From positions 4,635,652-4,699,651 of the forward strand of contig BCJC01000001.1 of the NCBI GenBank assembly GCA_001600175.1: 64,000 nucleotides of DNA, read 5' to 3'. The translations under genes were made by a program, and so were the position numbers. The notes under the pieces are model-generated. The model was not told where the DNA came from. It did no database searches and was given only the letters and a program-made list of their open reading frames with translations. The stretch comes from Erythrobasidium yunnanense (lineage: Eukaryota; Basidiomycota; Cystobasidiomycetes; Erythrobasidiales; Erythrobasidiaceae). Shown here one piece after another: positions 12,579 to 25,003 of the stretch. Numbering within the stretch: position 1 is the first letter of the stretch; every line of letters begins with the position of its first letter.

Positions 12579-14173
12579 ATGGTGGTGACCAAGAAGGGCA
12601 AAGGAAAAGCACAGCCAGCAAGTCGATACTGAAAAGTGCGTGACGAATTACTGACATTTACGCGCAGATTCTACGAGCAGAAGGTACCTCATATCCTGTC
12701 CTGTCCACTCCGTATGGCGCCTGATGACCGGTCTATCTGAACGCGCAAAGTACCTGATGTCCGTCAGATTGCTACTATCCTCAAAACGGTCGATATACGC
12801 GGCGAGACTGTGCGGAAGCTACCAATCCTGATTTTAGAGAAAGCTGAAGAGGTAGTAATAACAGAAAGCCACGGTGACGGTGCAGGATGACGGCCTGTCT
12901 TTTGCGGTCGAAGTAGGGCAGACGATCCTTGCACGCGCTCATCTTCATCACACCAACAACTTCACATCCTATGCCTATCATCCACCACCTCAGGCGAAGC
13001 AGAACAGACGCGCGGGATCAGAGGACGAGGAAGATGACAACGAAGAAGAAGAAGAGCCAGAATCGACGCATATGCTCTTCGAAGTCTCTCTATCTGCACT
13101 GCTGAACTGCATAAACATTTTCGGAGACTCGACCGTCAAGCCTATTAGCGCGAAACAGGCTGCAGCTACGGAGAAATGGAAGCGCTCTCAGAGGAAACAG
13201 CGTAATGGGAATGTATATGGGGAAGAAGAGGAAGATAATGACAACGATATTGCGGACGAGAGGCAGTATGCTAGAACTGCAAGTACGACTTCGAGCAAGA
13301 AGAAGGGAACGACCGCTATGGAATTGACCTGGGAAGCAGAAGGCTGTCCGCTTGTGCTTCGGTAGGTCTTTGTCAGCTAAAGTCTGCCTTTTGTACTTGT
13401 TCTGACGATGCATTGTAGACTTGTAGAGAACGGTATCGTAACCCATTGCGAGATCACAACTTTTGACGCTGGCGAAGTCTTTGAACTCCCCTATTCGGAC
13501 GATGACAGGATGCAAAGGCTCATCCTCCAGGTAAGAGGAACCCTCTCGTTTCCGCCTGAGCCGTCCAAAGCTGATGTTCGATCTGCAGTCCTCGTGGCTC
13601 GCCGAAGCCCTCTCCGAAATCGATACATCTACAGAAAGGCTTACACTCCGCTTTTCACCTCCTCGAGGCGCAGCTGGGTCGTATAGTACTACACAAGGAG
13701 ATGACGAAGACGATGGCGACGAGGTGGATCGAAGTACGAGTACACAGGGAGCAGGGAAGGCTGCGTTCAGTTTGGAAGCTAGAGGGAACAGCGGGTCCGT
13801 TCAGGTATGCGCTTGCTCCTTGTGCAGAAAATCGGCACTGACTGGTCGGCATGCAGATGGACTACCCATTCACGAAAGAAGTGCTCGAGGTGTGCGAGTG
13901 TGAACGACCGATACGAAACAGGTGAGTTAGGACGAGCTTCCTCCTCAGATTAAACCCGCTGCTAAAAGACCCTCCTTTTTCATCAGCTACAAATTCTCGC
14001 ATATCTCCTTTATACGCTCCGCCCTGGCTTATAGCACAAAAGCCAGTCTCCGCACGGATTCAAGTGGTATTCTGATATTGCAGTTCATGATTGGAGACGC
14101 AGTGGGCGGAGAAGTTGGGGCTGGCTTTGTCGAGTTCACATGCATGCCGCTAACTGACGACGACGATGATTAG
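12579..14173 (+). CDS. RAD1: Rad1 subunit of the 9-1-1 DNA-damage checkpoint clamp
   Basis: Eight exons: 12579-12617, 12668-12683, 12751-12809, 12865-13361, 13419-13530, 13589-13804, 13857-13921 and 13987-14173, totalling 1191 nt (396 aa). The protein reads PILRAEVPDVRQIATILKTVDIR, then ATVTVQDDGLSFAVEVGQT, and near the end YKFSHISFIRSALAYSTKAS, ILILQFMIG and GFVEFTCMPL. These match the conserved strands of Rad1/Rec1 family clamps. Rad1 forms a PCNA-like ring with Rad9 and Hus1 that activates the checkpoint kinase. A charged insert with EEEE and DDNDND runs splits the first half. Intron 1 (12618-12667) must use a GC donor (GCAAGT), and exon 2 is only 16 nt. Using the nearby GT instead meets an in-frame stop. 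Confidence 0.8.
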
Positions 14174-14283
14174 CTGCACTCTACAAGCGGTGGTATTGTA
14201 TATCGAACGATTGTCGCATCTAGTGAAAGAGGAGGGGTAGTGAATACATCTGATTGTACAAGATTACCGGGTAAGCCGAGGCA

Positions 14284-15630
14284 CTATAGGCCGAGTAGCT
14301 CATCCCAAGGATCCTTTTGCCCAGGAAGACTCGCAGGAGGGACCGCTCTTTGTTGGTTGTACGTAGGCTTAGGCAGATACCCGTCCAAAATATCGTCGAA
14401 GCCGATTGCAGCAATCGGCGTATTCCCCATTGATGCCGGCTTCGCCAAGCCAGCAGCTATCCACCTTCGCACCTCTTGTCCAGACATGATCTTCTGCGGC
14501 CCTGAGGCTGCTGCCTTTCCTGCATTTCCGCCCTTTCCGAACTTCTCCTTGTTCGCATCTTTTGGTTTGTCCATCTTCTCGCTGACTTCCACAAGTTTCG
14601 ACGCACTTGCTGCAGGGTTATCTATCTTGCCTAAGAAAACCAGGATATCTCCTTTTGTAAGTTGTCCTCTTATGCCTGTTCCTTTCACGCCTGAGATATC
14701 CGGAGAGCCATTCTGCAGGAGTAGCATGTATACGGAAGGAAGAAGAGGCCTGGAATGTTTAGGAGCAGTATCGTGCTGGTCTGCTTGCTGTGGAGCGGTT
14801 GCGGTAGAAGGGGAGGAAGTAGTATGAGAAGATGATTTCGCTTCCTCGATTTTCTCAATGCTGTCTTTGCTGGATGACGAAGTGCTTTCTGCTTCTTTCG
14901 AGCTGGAAGAAGAGGAGGATGAAGAAGAAGATGCAGAGCTCGAGGGGGCCGACTCGCTTGGTGCTGATAGATTGGAAATATCGTCCCCTTCTTCAGCCAT
15001 CAAGGCAATTATTTTGCCAACTTGGATAGACGATTCCTTCTCGTCGTACTGTCATATTAGCAAAGTGTCAGATTGCCTTTCTGACACAGGTACTGAAACG
15101 ACCGACGATAATCTTGCCAACGATGCCATCATCTTGCGCTTCCACGTCGACCTCAGCTGGACGGTGAGGACTGTATCAGCATGCAAACGCGACGGGAACG
15201 GTAGCTGCCCCTATCTACCTTTATCAGTCTCGACGGTTAGCAGGACATCTCCTGCGCTGAACTTGTCGCCTTCCTTGACCTGGCGACATCACTCTCAGGA
15301 CATATGATATAGAATAGATACTAGACGTCTGCACACCTTCCACGACGAGATCTTGCCGCTCTCCATAGTGGGGGACCTGAACAAAGCGAGCAGAACAGGG
15401 GATATCTTCGCATCAGACTGGGCTGTTTCTTGCATAGGGTCATGGTAGGAATGTCTTGAGCATACATTGAAGGCATTGCGAACTCGGATACGGCTCGCGC
15501 ATGGCTCGTTGAGGAAAAGGCTGAATGGTAGTTCAATCAGTAAAGACAAGCTGTAAGCATCTGTGAAGAAAGCCTTACATCGTGCATTACAGCACCGTAG
15601 GACTTGTCTTAACGCGACCCTTGAAGCCAT
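14284..15630 (-). CDS. PDX1: Pyruvate dehydrogenase complex component X (E3-binding protein)
   Basis: Spliced in at least five exons from 15630. The N-terminus MASRVALRQVLRC is basic and fits a mitochondrial presequence. The lipoyl domain follows: FAMPSMSPTMESGKISSWK, then VKEGDKFSAGDVLLTVETDKAEVDVEAQ, where the lysine of ETDKA is the expected lipoylation site. An Ala/Ser/Glu-rich linker leads to a peripheral-subunit-binding motif, SPDISGVKGTGIRGQLTKGDIL, which anchors dihydrolipoamide dehydrogenase. There is no acetyltransferase catalytic domain, which fits Pdx1 rather than Lat1. The C-terminal 100 residues (VRRWIAAGLAKPAS and onward) are not recognised. It shares a 207-bp divergent promoter with GPN3 and converges on RAD1 with 110 bases between stops. 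Confidence 0.8.
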
Positions 15631-15837
15631 GATCTTAATTGAGATCTGATAGTCCTGAAACAGAGCAACGTTGGCAAACGACAATTCAGACAAATTAATT
15701 GATCTTTCGGGAAGAGTACAACATTCATTGAAGATCTCAGTCCTCTGCTACATCTGTTCACCTTCCTGCAAAAAGAACGATATCTTTACTGCTGAAGACC
15801 GAAATCTGATAACCGACATCTCTTGAAGGCGCTCACA

Positions 15838-16913
15838 ATGCGTTACGCTGTCCTCGTTTGCGGTCAGCTATCACCTCACACCTTGCCGTATCCCTCCTGA
15901 ATCGAATGTACCGCAGGCCCTGCTGGCGCCGGGAAAAGCACATTCTGCAGTGCATTGCTACTTCATGCCGCTGCAGCTGGACGGCAGCTACATCTCATGA
16001 ATCTGGATCCAGCCGCTGAGAAATTCCAGATGGCAGACGGGACATCCGTGACTCCCTCTGTCGATATTAGAGATCTTATCAGCCTTGAAGAGGTCATGGA
16101 GGATCTGGGTCTGGGGCCGAATGGAGGGCTCGTATACTGCTTCGAGTAGGTGTCATCTAAAGTACATGCGATTGGCGCTGACATCTATCTTGTACAGATA
16201 TCTTCTGCAGAATCTGGACTGGCTCAACGAAGTTCTCGGCGATTTCGAAGATGATTACCTCTTGATAGACTGTCCTGGGCAAATAGAGCTATACACACAT
16301 ATTCCCATCATGCCGCGCCTTATCAACACGTTACAACAAGCGAATATCCGGCCATGCGCAGTCTACCTTCTGGAAAGTCAGTTCATGGAGGACAAATCGA
16401 AATTCTTCTCGGGCGTCCTTTCGGCAATGTCGTGTATGATCAATCTAGAAATCCCGCATATCAACCTACTAAGCAAGATGGACCTGGTGAAAAGCGGGAA
16501 GGGAGGAAGTGGGAAATTGAGGAAAGAAGTGGAGCGGTATCTAGAAACAGATCCTATGCTGCTCAAGGAGGAAGCGAAGAACGATACGAACCCTAAATTC
16601 CACGCTTTGAACGAAGCTCTAGTGCAATTGGTACGCAATCTATGCTTGGCTGGCTCGCGAGGTTACTAATTGACTTTGCACTTTCAGATTGAGGATTTCA
16701 ACATGGTGCAATTCCTGCCACTCGACGTAACGGACGAAGACAGTGTCGGTCTGGTACTAAGTCACATTGACAATGCAATTCAATACGGCGAGGCGGAGGT
16801 ATGGCTGATCAATCTGAATCTTGCAAGGGTCAGGCTGATTTTCTGTTCATCCCATACAGGAGCCAAAGGAACCCAAAGACATGGACATGGGCGACTTCGA
16901 AGACAGCATGTAG
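15838..16913 (+). CDS. GPN3: GPN-loop GTPase 3, RNA polymerase II assembly factor
   Basis: Five exons: 15838-15862, 15917-16145, 16198-16630, 16688-16798 and 16860-16913, totalling 852 nt (283 aa), the usual family length. The Walker A motif reads GPAGAGKST across the first splice junction. The GPN-loop region is [12 protein letters not shown], followed by [23 protein letters not shown] and the [11 protein letters not shown] motif. SKMDLV is the guanine-specificity motif. The order and the [10 protein letters not shown] spelling fit Gpn3. Gpn GTPases form dimers that help assemble and import RNA polymerase II and III; that role is from the family. The C-terminus is acidic ([10 protein letters not shown]). 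Confidence 0.88.
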
Positions 16914-17428
16914 CCTTCTGGCTTGGCCAAGATCCAGTTCTAGTCGCACCCTTTCGTTTTTTTTTTGGCATATACCTTCGTTTCATACCGGATCGCTAAG
17001 CTATTGTATACATTCTCGTCAGCTGTCAATGTTGTTGATTTACTCCGCTGTAAGAGGTTCTGTAACGCGCTGCTAATCTTCGTGAGTTCGTAGACTGAGG
17101 GAGCTGTCTTCTGGACATCATCATCAACCCGTGGGTACATCCTATAGCCTTACTTCACTGCATATTTTCACTTCGGAAAGCGTGTTTCTTGTAGTGCTCT
17201 GCTTTTTCTTGCCCTAATACCGAAAGCTTGCAAACGCAACGAGGAGTACACAACGGCTCATCACAGCGGTGTACAACTCCGATACAGCAGCGTCGCGACG
17301 CGAACCTCAACAAGCTTGCCTGAAAAGAGTGGAAAAAAGTCTGCCTTGAGGTAGCTCAGCTAAAACGGCAGAACAAGGCGTAAAGCTGGGAGATTAGCAG
17401 ATAGCTGGACGTTTGGGAGGCAGCAAGA
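16914..17428. other. Intergenic region
   Basis: About 515 bases between GPN3 and the DEAD-box-like gene. A run of nine T residues at about 16959-16967 follows the GPN3 stop. Nothing else was recognised. Confidence 0.45.
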
Positions 17429-20400
17429 ATGGACAGCTCTCATCAAGGCAGCAGCGCAGCTTCGTCGCCGACTTCGTACATTGGCGAGCGCTCAGAGCAC
17501 GGCGCAGCTTCGAATGCGGCCAGCAGTGCCAACACGAGCACGAGCAGTACATCCAGCCAGAACAAAGTAGCTGGCCTACCCCCATCTTCCACGGCGTCTG
17601 CTTGGGGCAGTATAGCTTCGAGAAAACCGGTATCTGGAGCCATTGGAAGCGAGCGTGTCGTGAGCGGCACTAGCGCAGGCAGTAGCTTTGCTACAAATGG
17701 TCCTACATCTGGTACAAGTACCTCGAACAACGTAGTCTCTGCCGGAACGGCGACGGGACAGCCTGCGAACGAGTGGTACCCACCTCTTTCGCGCGAAACG
17801 CCAGCTCGTTCAAATTCGAGTTCTGCTATCGCAAGTATTGGAAGTGGTAGAAGACATGGTCAAGCGAGCGAAGCCAATTCCGTGCGATCATCAAGGCCGA
17901 CTTCTCCAACCCCGTCTATCTCGCTATCTCAGTCCAATACGACTTCACCACCTTCGTACCCTGTCACATCCTTCTATTCGCAACAGCAACAGCAACAGCA
18001 GCAGCAGCAGAATGGCCCTGCTATGTCATCCAACTCGCTGACCTCTCCGAATGCGCCGTCTTCTGCGAATCCGGAAGGAAATCAGAGCTATCATACCCAG
18101 CAGCAGCAGCAGGCTCAATCACAAGTATTTGGAGCAGCAGTCACTTCCACCCCTTCCGAGCTAGAGTCGGCTTTTGACTCCATGCTGCGTGGAAGCCGCT
18201 TGTTCCAAGAAGTGCTCAACCGTGTCGATACTCTGGAGAATCAGGTCTCGCATCTGCTTTCGCATCCCAGCAGTCATCAGCCTCATCTCGCAAACGGGCA
18301 CTTTGATATCACGCCGACTCGCTCACCAAGCGTGGCTCCATCCATAACTGGCAACAACAACTATCTTAGCGCCAATAGCCGCCCTCATAGCTTGCTTATA
18401 CCCAACCACGCCAACTCTCCCTCTGTCCTGTCCACAGCGTTGCATTCCCCATCGCTCTCGCAAGGCCCTGGAGAACCAGCTTATGGTGCAGCACCGTCTG
18501 CATCAACCACTACTGTCGACAGAGATGTCATCCGACAACTCACTGCGCAGCTGTCAACTCTCGGCAACAACGTGGCTCAGCTGATGGCTCAGCAAGCCCC
18601 TCAGACCCCAGGTGGTCTGTCAACTCCAGGAGTTACGCCTGTCAGTGCTGTAGGAACCGGAGGCTGGCCATTTGAAGGACACCATCCTCAATCTCACGGA
18701 CATGGTCCTCAGCACCCTGCTTTAGGCCGACCTGCCCTTTCGAATATGCGCGCCGCAAGCTACGATATTCCACGAGGTGCTGCTCTCCCTAGAGCATCAG
18801 CGGCCGCTGCCGCTGCTCATTTCGCGGACGAAAGAGAACGCAAGCAACGTTCACATATGGGCCTGCAAGCTCCCACACCAGTCGGCATGGGATCTAGGAG
18901 ACACTCGACGGATGTTATCGAGAACATGCACAATGTAGCGGAAGGCATGCCAGGCGCTGGACTCCCGGGAGGACCTCCAGGTCTTGGTAGTCAAAGTCTG
19001 CTAGGCAAATGGGAAGCGCTGGGCGTCTCTGGCGAACTGCTTAGAGCTATCATCAAATACGGTATCGGACCGCCTTCGAAGATCCAGATGAAGGCCATTC
19101 CTTGTGTCCTCAACAATCAAGATATTGTAGCTCAAGCAAGCTCTATCCAGGAGAGAATACAATGCTACGTGGGTCGTGCAGTGCGATTTCCTTCATTTCC
19201 GGTTAGCTAACAATCTGCTTTACAGGTCATCCCGGCTTTACAGCATGTATACGTCAACATCGCACAGGCAGCGATGTCCATGAACGAAGGCGGAAATGAT
19301 GGCGCGCCGAAAGGCATTCAGGCGCTGATCCTCACGGCTACTATCGATCAAGCAGGACAAGCGCACCGCATGTGTCTAGGCCTTGGACAGGCTTTAGGTA
19401 TTACCTCATCTCTGGCCGTTGGGCAAGGCGACATCTCGTCAGAGCTTGCAACACTTTCAGCCAATCCTCCTCATATTCTGGTCGGGACACCTCAGAAGCT
19501 GCTCGATCTGCTAGCTATTCGCTCTCTACCCGTTGATCGACTTTCCCTTCTGGTTATCGACGAGATGGATCAGCTTATTGCGCGAAATCTGTCTGACTAC
19601 GTGAACAACCTTGCAAAACTGCTCCCTCCGCCAATTTCCAGCCCTTCAACGAGCCGCGATAGATCTCCTGCACCAGGGTCAGGCGGTATGAAGTCGTTCG
19701 ATGTTGGTTCTCCGACTCGCCCATCGCAGGAGAGACAGACTGCTATCTTTTCTTGCACCGTGTAAGCTTGCCAGCACTGCTTGAGCCATAGGAACCATCT
19801 GATACTGAATTTGCGTCTCTTCAGTCCACAAGAAGTACTCAACTTCGCATCGGCTTTGAATTTGCGCGAACCCGTCCGAGTGCTTGTTCGCCGAGAAAAC
19901 AACCAAGAAGCGGCCTCACCTCAGACCCCAAGTCTGCGAGGCATGAAGCATTACTTCTTATATCTTGCAATGAACAATGGCAACCCGAACCGCGGGCCTG
20001 GTGGAGGCAGACAAGAGCTGTCAGGCCCTAACAGGGAGTGGAAACTCGAAGCTCTGGCAGATCTCTGCTCTGATGCCGACTTTACGCAAGGCGTCGTATA
20101 CTGCTCGTCTATTGAGTCGGTAGAGGCTGTCTCGTATAGACTGGCGTCAAGAAACATCGATGCGCTTGCTCTGCATTCGGACATGGGTTCTTCCGCAAGG
20201 CATGCTGTCATCTCCAAGTTCAGGTCAGGAAACGTTGGCGGGAACCGAGGTATCAGCATGAAGCGCGTTCTAATCGTGCTGGACGCGCTCTGCCGCACAC
20301 TTTCCGACATTCATCAAGTGGCTTTGGTCGTGAACTTCGACCTACCTAGAGCAGTGGAGGACTACGTTCATCGGTGCGTCCGATACTGCAATTAGCATCG

Positions 20401-20634
20401 AAATGAGCTGACGATATGACGACAGTGCCGCCTGTGCTGCTTCCTCTGGTTACGGACGAGCGGGCTCGTCTGTGAACATTGTGTCGAGCTCAGCCGATAT
20501 TGATATGCTTCGAGCGATCGAGGTAGCCACTCTCTACTCCGGTTACTTGCGAACTGCTGATTGAGGTTGTTTCTCAGTCCTTCTATCGCTTGAAGATCAA
20601 CGAGTTACCACCTGTTCTTTCCAACATTTGCTAG
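17429..20634 (+). CDS. Degenerate eIF4A/DEAD-box-like protein with long disordered N-terminus
   Basis: Five exons: 17429-19168, 19226-19761, 19825-20373, 20426-20522 and 20578-20634, totalling 2979 nt (992 aa). Residues 1-510 are Ser/Gln/Pro-rich and probably disordered, with Gln runs at 17981-18011 and 18100-18117. A helicase-like core follows: a Q-motif region (KYGIGPPSKIQMKAIPCVL), then AQASSIQERI where AxxGxGKT should be, VGTPQKLLDLL, VIDEMD in place of DEAD, SCTV in place of SAT, VVYCSS, VLIVLDALCRT and HRAACAASSGYGRAG in place of the HRxGRxGR motif. The fold is recognisable, yet the ATP-binding and hydrolysis residues are gone. It may act as an RNA- or protein-binding scaffold; function unknown. 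The frame is intact over five exons, so it is not an ordinary pseudogene. Confidence 0.75.
17981..18120 (+). repeat. CAG/CAA repeat tracts coding for polyglutamine
   Basis: Two mixed CAG/CAA runs (about 17981-18011 and 18100-18117) code for Gln tracts of about ten and six residues inside the disordered N-terminus of the helicase-like protein. Interrupted CAA codons would limit slippage. Confidence 0.8.
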
Positions 20635-21181
20635 ACGGTCTGGGCTCAAGTGCCCTGACAGAATCGACTAGTTACTATATCTGCAAAGCATCACCCGGCA
20701 AATTTCAGCACAAGCGGAACAAACAAATAACATAATTTAGACAAGACCGACAACTTTCAGCAGATCTGTATATCACATGTGCATAATCCCTTTATTTCTT
20801 CTGGAAGGGTTGCAGCGGGGGCGATTGCAGTAGTCGGATTACAGGGCTAAGTTGAGCAAGCATTCGCAGCCTCACTAGGTTTTGACCAGAGTACTGTATG
20901 GTGATTGTTCTCAGTGCATACTCTCTAATAACTACTATTACTACTTTGTATATTACAGCTCTATCAGGCATCCCTCGAAGAAGGGGCTTCCGAACCCAGT
21001 AGAAATCCGTGTATAAGTAGTGGGCGCATGTTTGCAATCTCAGCAATGCCAGATTGCTTCACAGTTGTGCTTTTCACGGCCTTGCGGTTCTTGGATTAGG
21101 TTTACAGCTAGCATTTACAATGCATTATAACGCAAGGTCATTCGGGTACAGCAGCCGACTGCATCACATTGACATATCCAG
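20635..21181. other. Convergent intergenic region
   Basis: About 550 bases between the ends of the DEAD-box-like gene and SPT16. A minus-strand open frame at 20792-21046 has no recognisable product. Nothing else was seen. Confidence 0.45.
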
Positions 21182-24100
21182 CTATCTTTTGCTTTTACCG
21201 TTCGCCTTTCCGCTCTTCTTCTTCTTGCCCTCATCTTCATCTGAATATTCGCCGCTCTTGGCAGCTTTCTTCTTGTCTGACTTGATAGCCTTCTCTTCGG
21301 CAGAGCTCCAGCCTTCGCCCTCGTCACTGAGCTCTTCTGATGCATCAGACTCGGAGTCAGCATCGCTAAAGTCACTTTCTGACTCGGATGGCTCTTCCAG
21401 CTCGGAGCCCTAGCAGAGCACATGTGAGCTTGTAGTCAGCAAAGCAGCAGTGCGATGAACTTACCGGATCGAAAGCACTCTCCGCTTCGGACTCTTCGTC
21501 GTCAGAACCATCACCACCACCCTCGCCAGATTGCAAGAAGTCCCATCCACCTTCCTTGTAAAATTCGTACGGGTCTTCCGTGACAGTTTTCATCTGAGGA
21601 CCCATGTCAGCTACGCTCGGCAACCTTGACACAACTCCAGAACTTACAATTTGACCCCAGTTCAAGTTGACTGGACCCTCAGAGTAAGGGATATCAACGC
21701 TATCCAGCCATTCTTTGACATCTTCGAGTGATTTGGCAGGAACAGTATTGATATGTACTGGAGGCCGCTTGAGATCTTGCATCACAAAGACAAGATCGAA
21801 ATTTCTCAGACCATACTGGACTCGCTCTAGATGGGCAATCTCGACATCTGCCAAGGTGATGACCAGTGTCGGTGACTCGGCAAGGTAGACCAAACTGTCT
21901 GTAGAAGGCTGCATGTGCACGTTCGAGCGGAAGGGAACACCAGAGAAACCAAGCTCCCGGAAGGGAATGTCGACATCGAAGCGACCATTGGACTGCATCA
22001 ACATTGATTAGCTTTCTGCACCTCATTACGCCAGCTGAAACGCTACTTACAGCATCCGCAATCTTGTCTGCAAAGCTCTTGAACTCCTTGTTCAGTCGGG
22101 CACGATGTCTCAACTCCTCCTGTTCATCCTCGATCTCGTCTTCGTCGTAACGGCGCCGCCTTTTCTTGTTACCAGTCTCATCAAAGCTTGCGTCCGACAC
22201 CTCTCTGTAGAAAGTGACATCCTTTGCTTTCTTCTTACCAATCATGATGGGCGACTTCAGATGAACGTGTACGAGAACGATAAGCTCGTGATCACACGGC
22301 TGAAAGAAGAGGTGCTTGATGTTGTTGAAGAGGAGATCGACTTTGTGATCACTTCTTGCCAGCGAAGACCACCTGATACCGTTCTGATGAACCTCGACAT
22401 CGCCTGCTGAGCGCTTGCCTTCAAAGGGAGGACGCAATTGCGTATCAGGCAGCTTGAGTGCTCTCTTGTTCTCGATAAGCTTGTCTTGCTCTACTACATC
22501 TGCCATCTGCGCCTTCTCCGTCTCGCGCTTCTTGACGTTCTTCATGAGTTCGCTGATCTCCTTATGAATAGCAGAGAAGCGCTCGGAATTTGTGTTTCTG
22601 TACGTCAGACCTCGGATGAAGGAGGCATGTGGATCTTCAAAAGGCGTGTCTTCCTTCTTGCCGATGATCTGGCCCGGCGTGACTAGCATGAAGCGAATGA
22701 CTGTATAATCTCCTTCTTCCTGCTTGACGGCACTCTTGATGCAGTTGACGTGGAAAGGCACCATGAAACCATTGATAGGAAGGATGACTGTCTGTCTTCT
22801 GTGGTCGACCATGATCTTCAGGTCTTTCACATTATCAGGCATCATGGCTTCACGAGGATAACTCTCGAATCTCTTCCAGCGCTTTTTCGCCTCGCCCATG
22901 CCCTTTGAGTCATTAGGATCGCTATACTTCTCCAATCCAGCTTCCCTTCTTGCCTCGGCGAGTTCGCGCTGATGCTCCCTGCGTTTCTCAGCAGCCTGCT
23001 GGTCTTGCTCTCTGTTCTCGTTTCTGAGCTTGCTCTTCATAATAGCATTCGAGCGGGTCGAAGTAGCTGCAGCCTTCTTTTCCTTTCCATTCGTCTGCTT
23101 CTTGGATGGTTTCGCCTCTTCGGGCGCATCGAAGTAGAAGATCACATCGTTCTTCGTCTTCATCCCGTTCGACAGGTACGCTGATCCATTCTGGCCAGTC
23201 TTGATGGTGTCGAGAAGAAGCAAGGAGTATGTCTTCTTGTTATCCTTTGGATCAGGAATGTCTTGGAAACCCAGCGACAAGCTGAATATCATGTCTTTGC
23301 TGATAACTCGGTTGCACTTGGGTCCGATCACGTAGGAGGACTCCCTGAACTCGATCCCGATCTGTATTCATTGCAGGATCAGCTAGCAGCCATCAAAGTA
23401 ATCCAAGGCTAACTTACGGAGAATCCGAGCGTCTTGACGAAGTACTTCTCCAACTCTGGCTTCTCTTCCTTGATCTTTGCAGTGATGGCGTTATAGACAT
23501 CTTTCACGATAGCTCCCTCGCGCATTTCCTGCACAGCGAATTCTTGCAGCTTGAGGAGATACAGGTAATTCGTCTCTTGCGTCTATCGTTAAGACCTCAT
23601 CAGAACGGCCGCTTGTATCAAAAAGTCGATGCATGCGATACTTACAGGGTGCGGGTCTATGAGGAAGGTTCTGCCGACATTGGAGCAATACGACTTGTAT
23701 CGCACACCTAAGGAAGAGAGAATGACTCCAAGCTTGAGGCGCTGGTCGTCTGATTGAGCTGAAGACCTGAGATCGTAGTTGCCATTCGACTGGATGATAG
23801 GGCTGTAGCACCACTCTGCATATCCTCTTTCCAATTTGGACTGCAATCAATCACGACAGCACTCAGCCTAACATCCTGGCAAAGAAGCTTCGGACGCCTA
23901 CCCCATCGGTCGGCTTGAATTTGACCCAGAAAGCCCCGTCCTCCAACTTGCCCTCGATCTGTTCTGCAAGCTTCTCGTGGGTGACTTTCTTATCAGACTC
24001 GATGATATCGCTCATTTGATCCGAGAAGTATTGCATCAATCGCTGAGACATTTCCGCTGCTCCTCTTTGTTTCGTCTGTTATAGTTTACTACCATTAGCT

Positions 24101-25003
24101 GAAACGATATAAGACATAGGAAGGTGAAAATACGCACGACTTCTTCTTCCTCTTTCCTGGCTAGAATACCGGCCATGACGGCAGAGACGTCTCGCGTATC
24201 CAGCTCGGTATTGCTCTCTTTGAGGTAGTTATTCCATTCATCTACGAACTTGCCTGTGAATTTATCTTTGATGACACATCCGACGGCACCCTGCACAACC
24301 ATCGCAAAAGAACGCGTCAATTCTCTTCCGTTCTCACAAACGAGAATGGCTCGGTATAAGGTAAATGACGACGCACGAGAGACTGGATCTCCTTTGCTAT
24401 CTGCTCGAAGAAGCCTTTGTTCTGCGCCTCGTCTTTTGCTCTGCCTAGAATCTCGACGGTAGGCCATCCATCCGTGTCTTCTTCAGGCTTCGCTTCAGGC
24501 GCTTTCTGTAGGTGTTGGAGGTATTTCGCTGTTCATTGTTCACATTACATTTAGTTCAGCAGGCTGGTGGAGATGTGGAAAAGCCCACCTTTCCCGCTGG
24601 ACATGACAAACGAGACCTTGTCCTTCGTGATGAGCGTGAGGACAGACGGGAACTCGTATCCGAGGAGCCATGTCTGCGTCGTATCCACCACCACGTTAGC
24701 CGTTGCTCCTCCTTTGAAGACGTATTTCTTGAGCGGTAAATCACCTGGATGGCGGTCGTCTTTCTGTAAGGGTTATCCTCGTCCGAGACGCCCGCTACGA
24801 GGAGGACGCTTCCTATTCCTCCTAGGCTGATGCTCGGATCATCTGGGTTCTGCGCAAAGACCCAGAGTAATCAGGATAATTGAAGCGTAATTTGGAACTA
24901 CCGAAATCCTGGCAATGTGAGCGCGACGTACGTTCCAGCAGCTGCGTATCCTGTTCAGACGTCGATAGAAGGTAGCATGGTCGATAGTTGGACCATCCGA
25001 CAT
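21182..25003 (-). CDS. SPT16: FACT complex histone chaperone subunit Spt16
   Basis: A long multi-exon gene (about nine or more introns). The start reads [16 protein letters not shown], followed after one intron by [20 protein letters not shown] and [20 protein letters not shown], typical of the Spt16 N-terminal peptidase-like domain. The middle contains GFSVKTLGF-like sequence, [18 protein letters not shown] and [17 protein letters not shown]. The C-terminal core reads [41 protein letters not shown] and [11 protein letters not shown]. The end is a strongly acidic Ser/Glu/Asp tail finished by a basic [14 protein letters not shown] segment. Spt16 with Pob3 reorganises nucleosomes during transcription and replication in the nucleus. 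The stop is at 21182-21184. Individual exon edges were not all resolved. Confidence 0.93.

Noticed and set aside
21054-21413. Plus-strand open frame opposite the SPT16 tail
   Set aside because: Its Ser/Leu-rich peptide is the mirror of the acidic SPT16 C-terminus.
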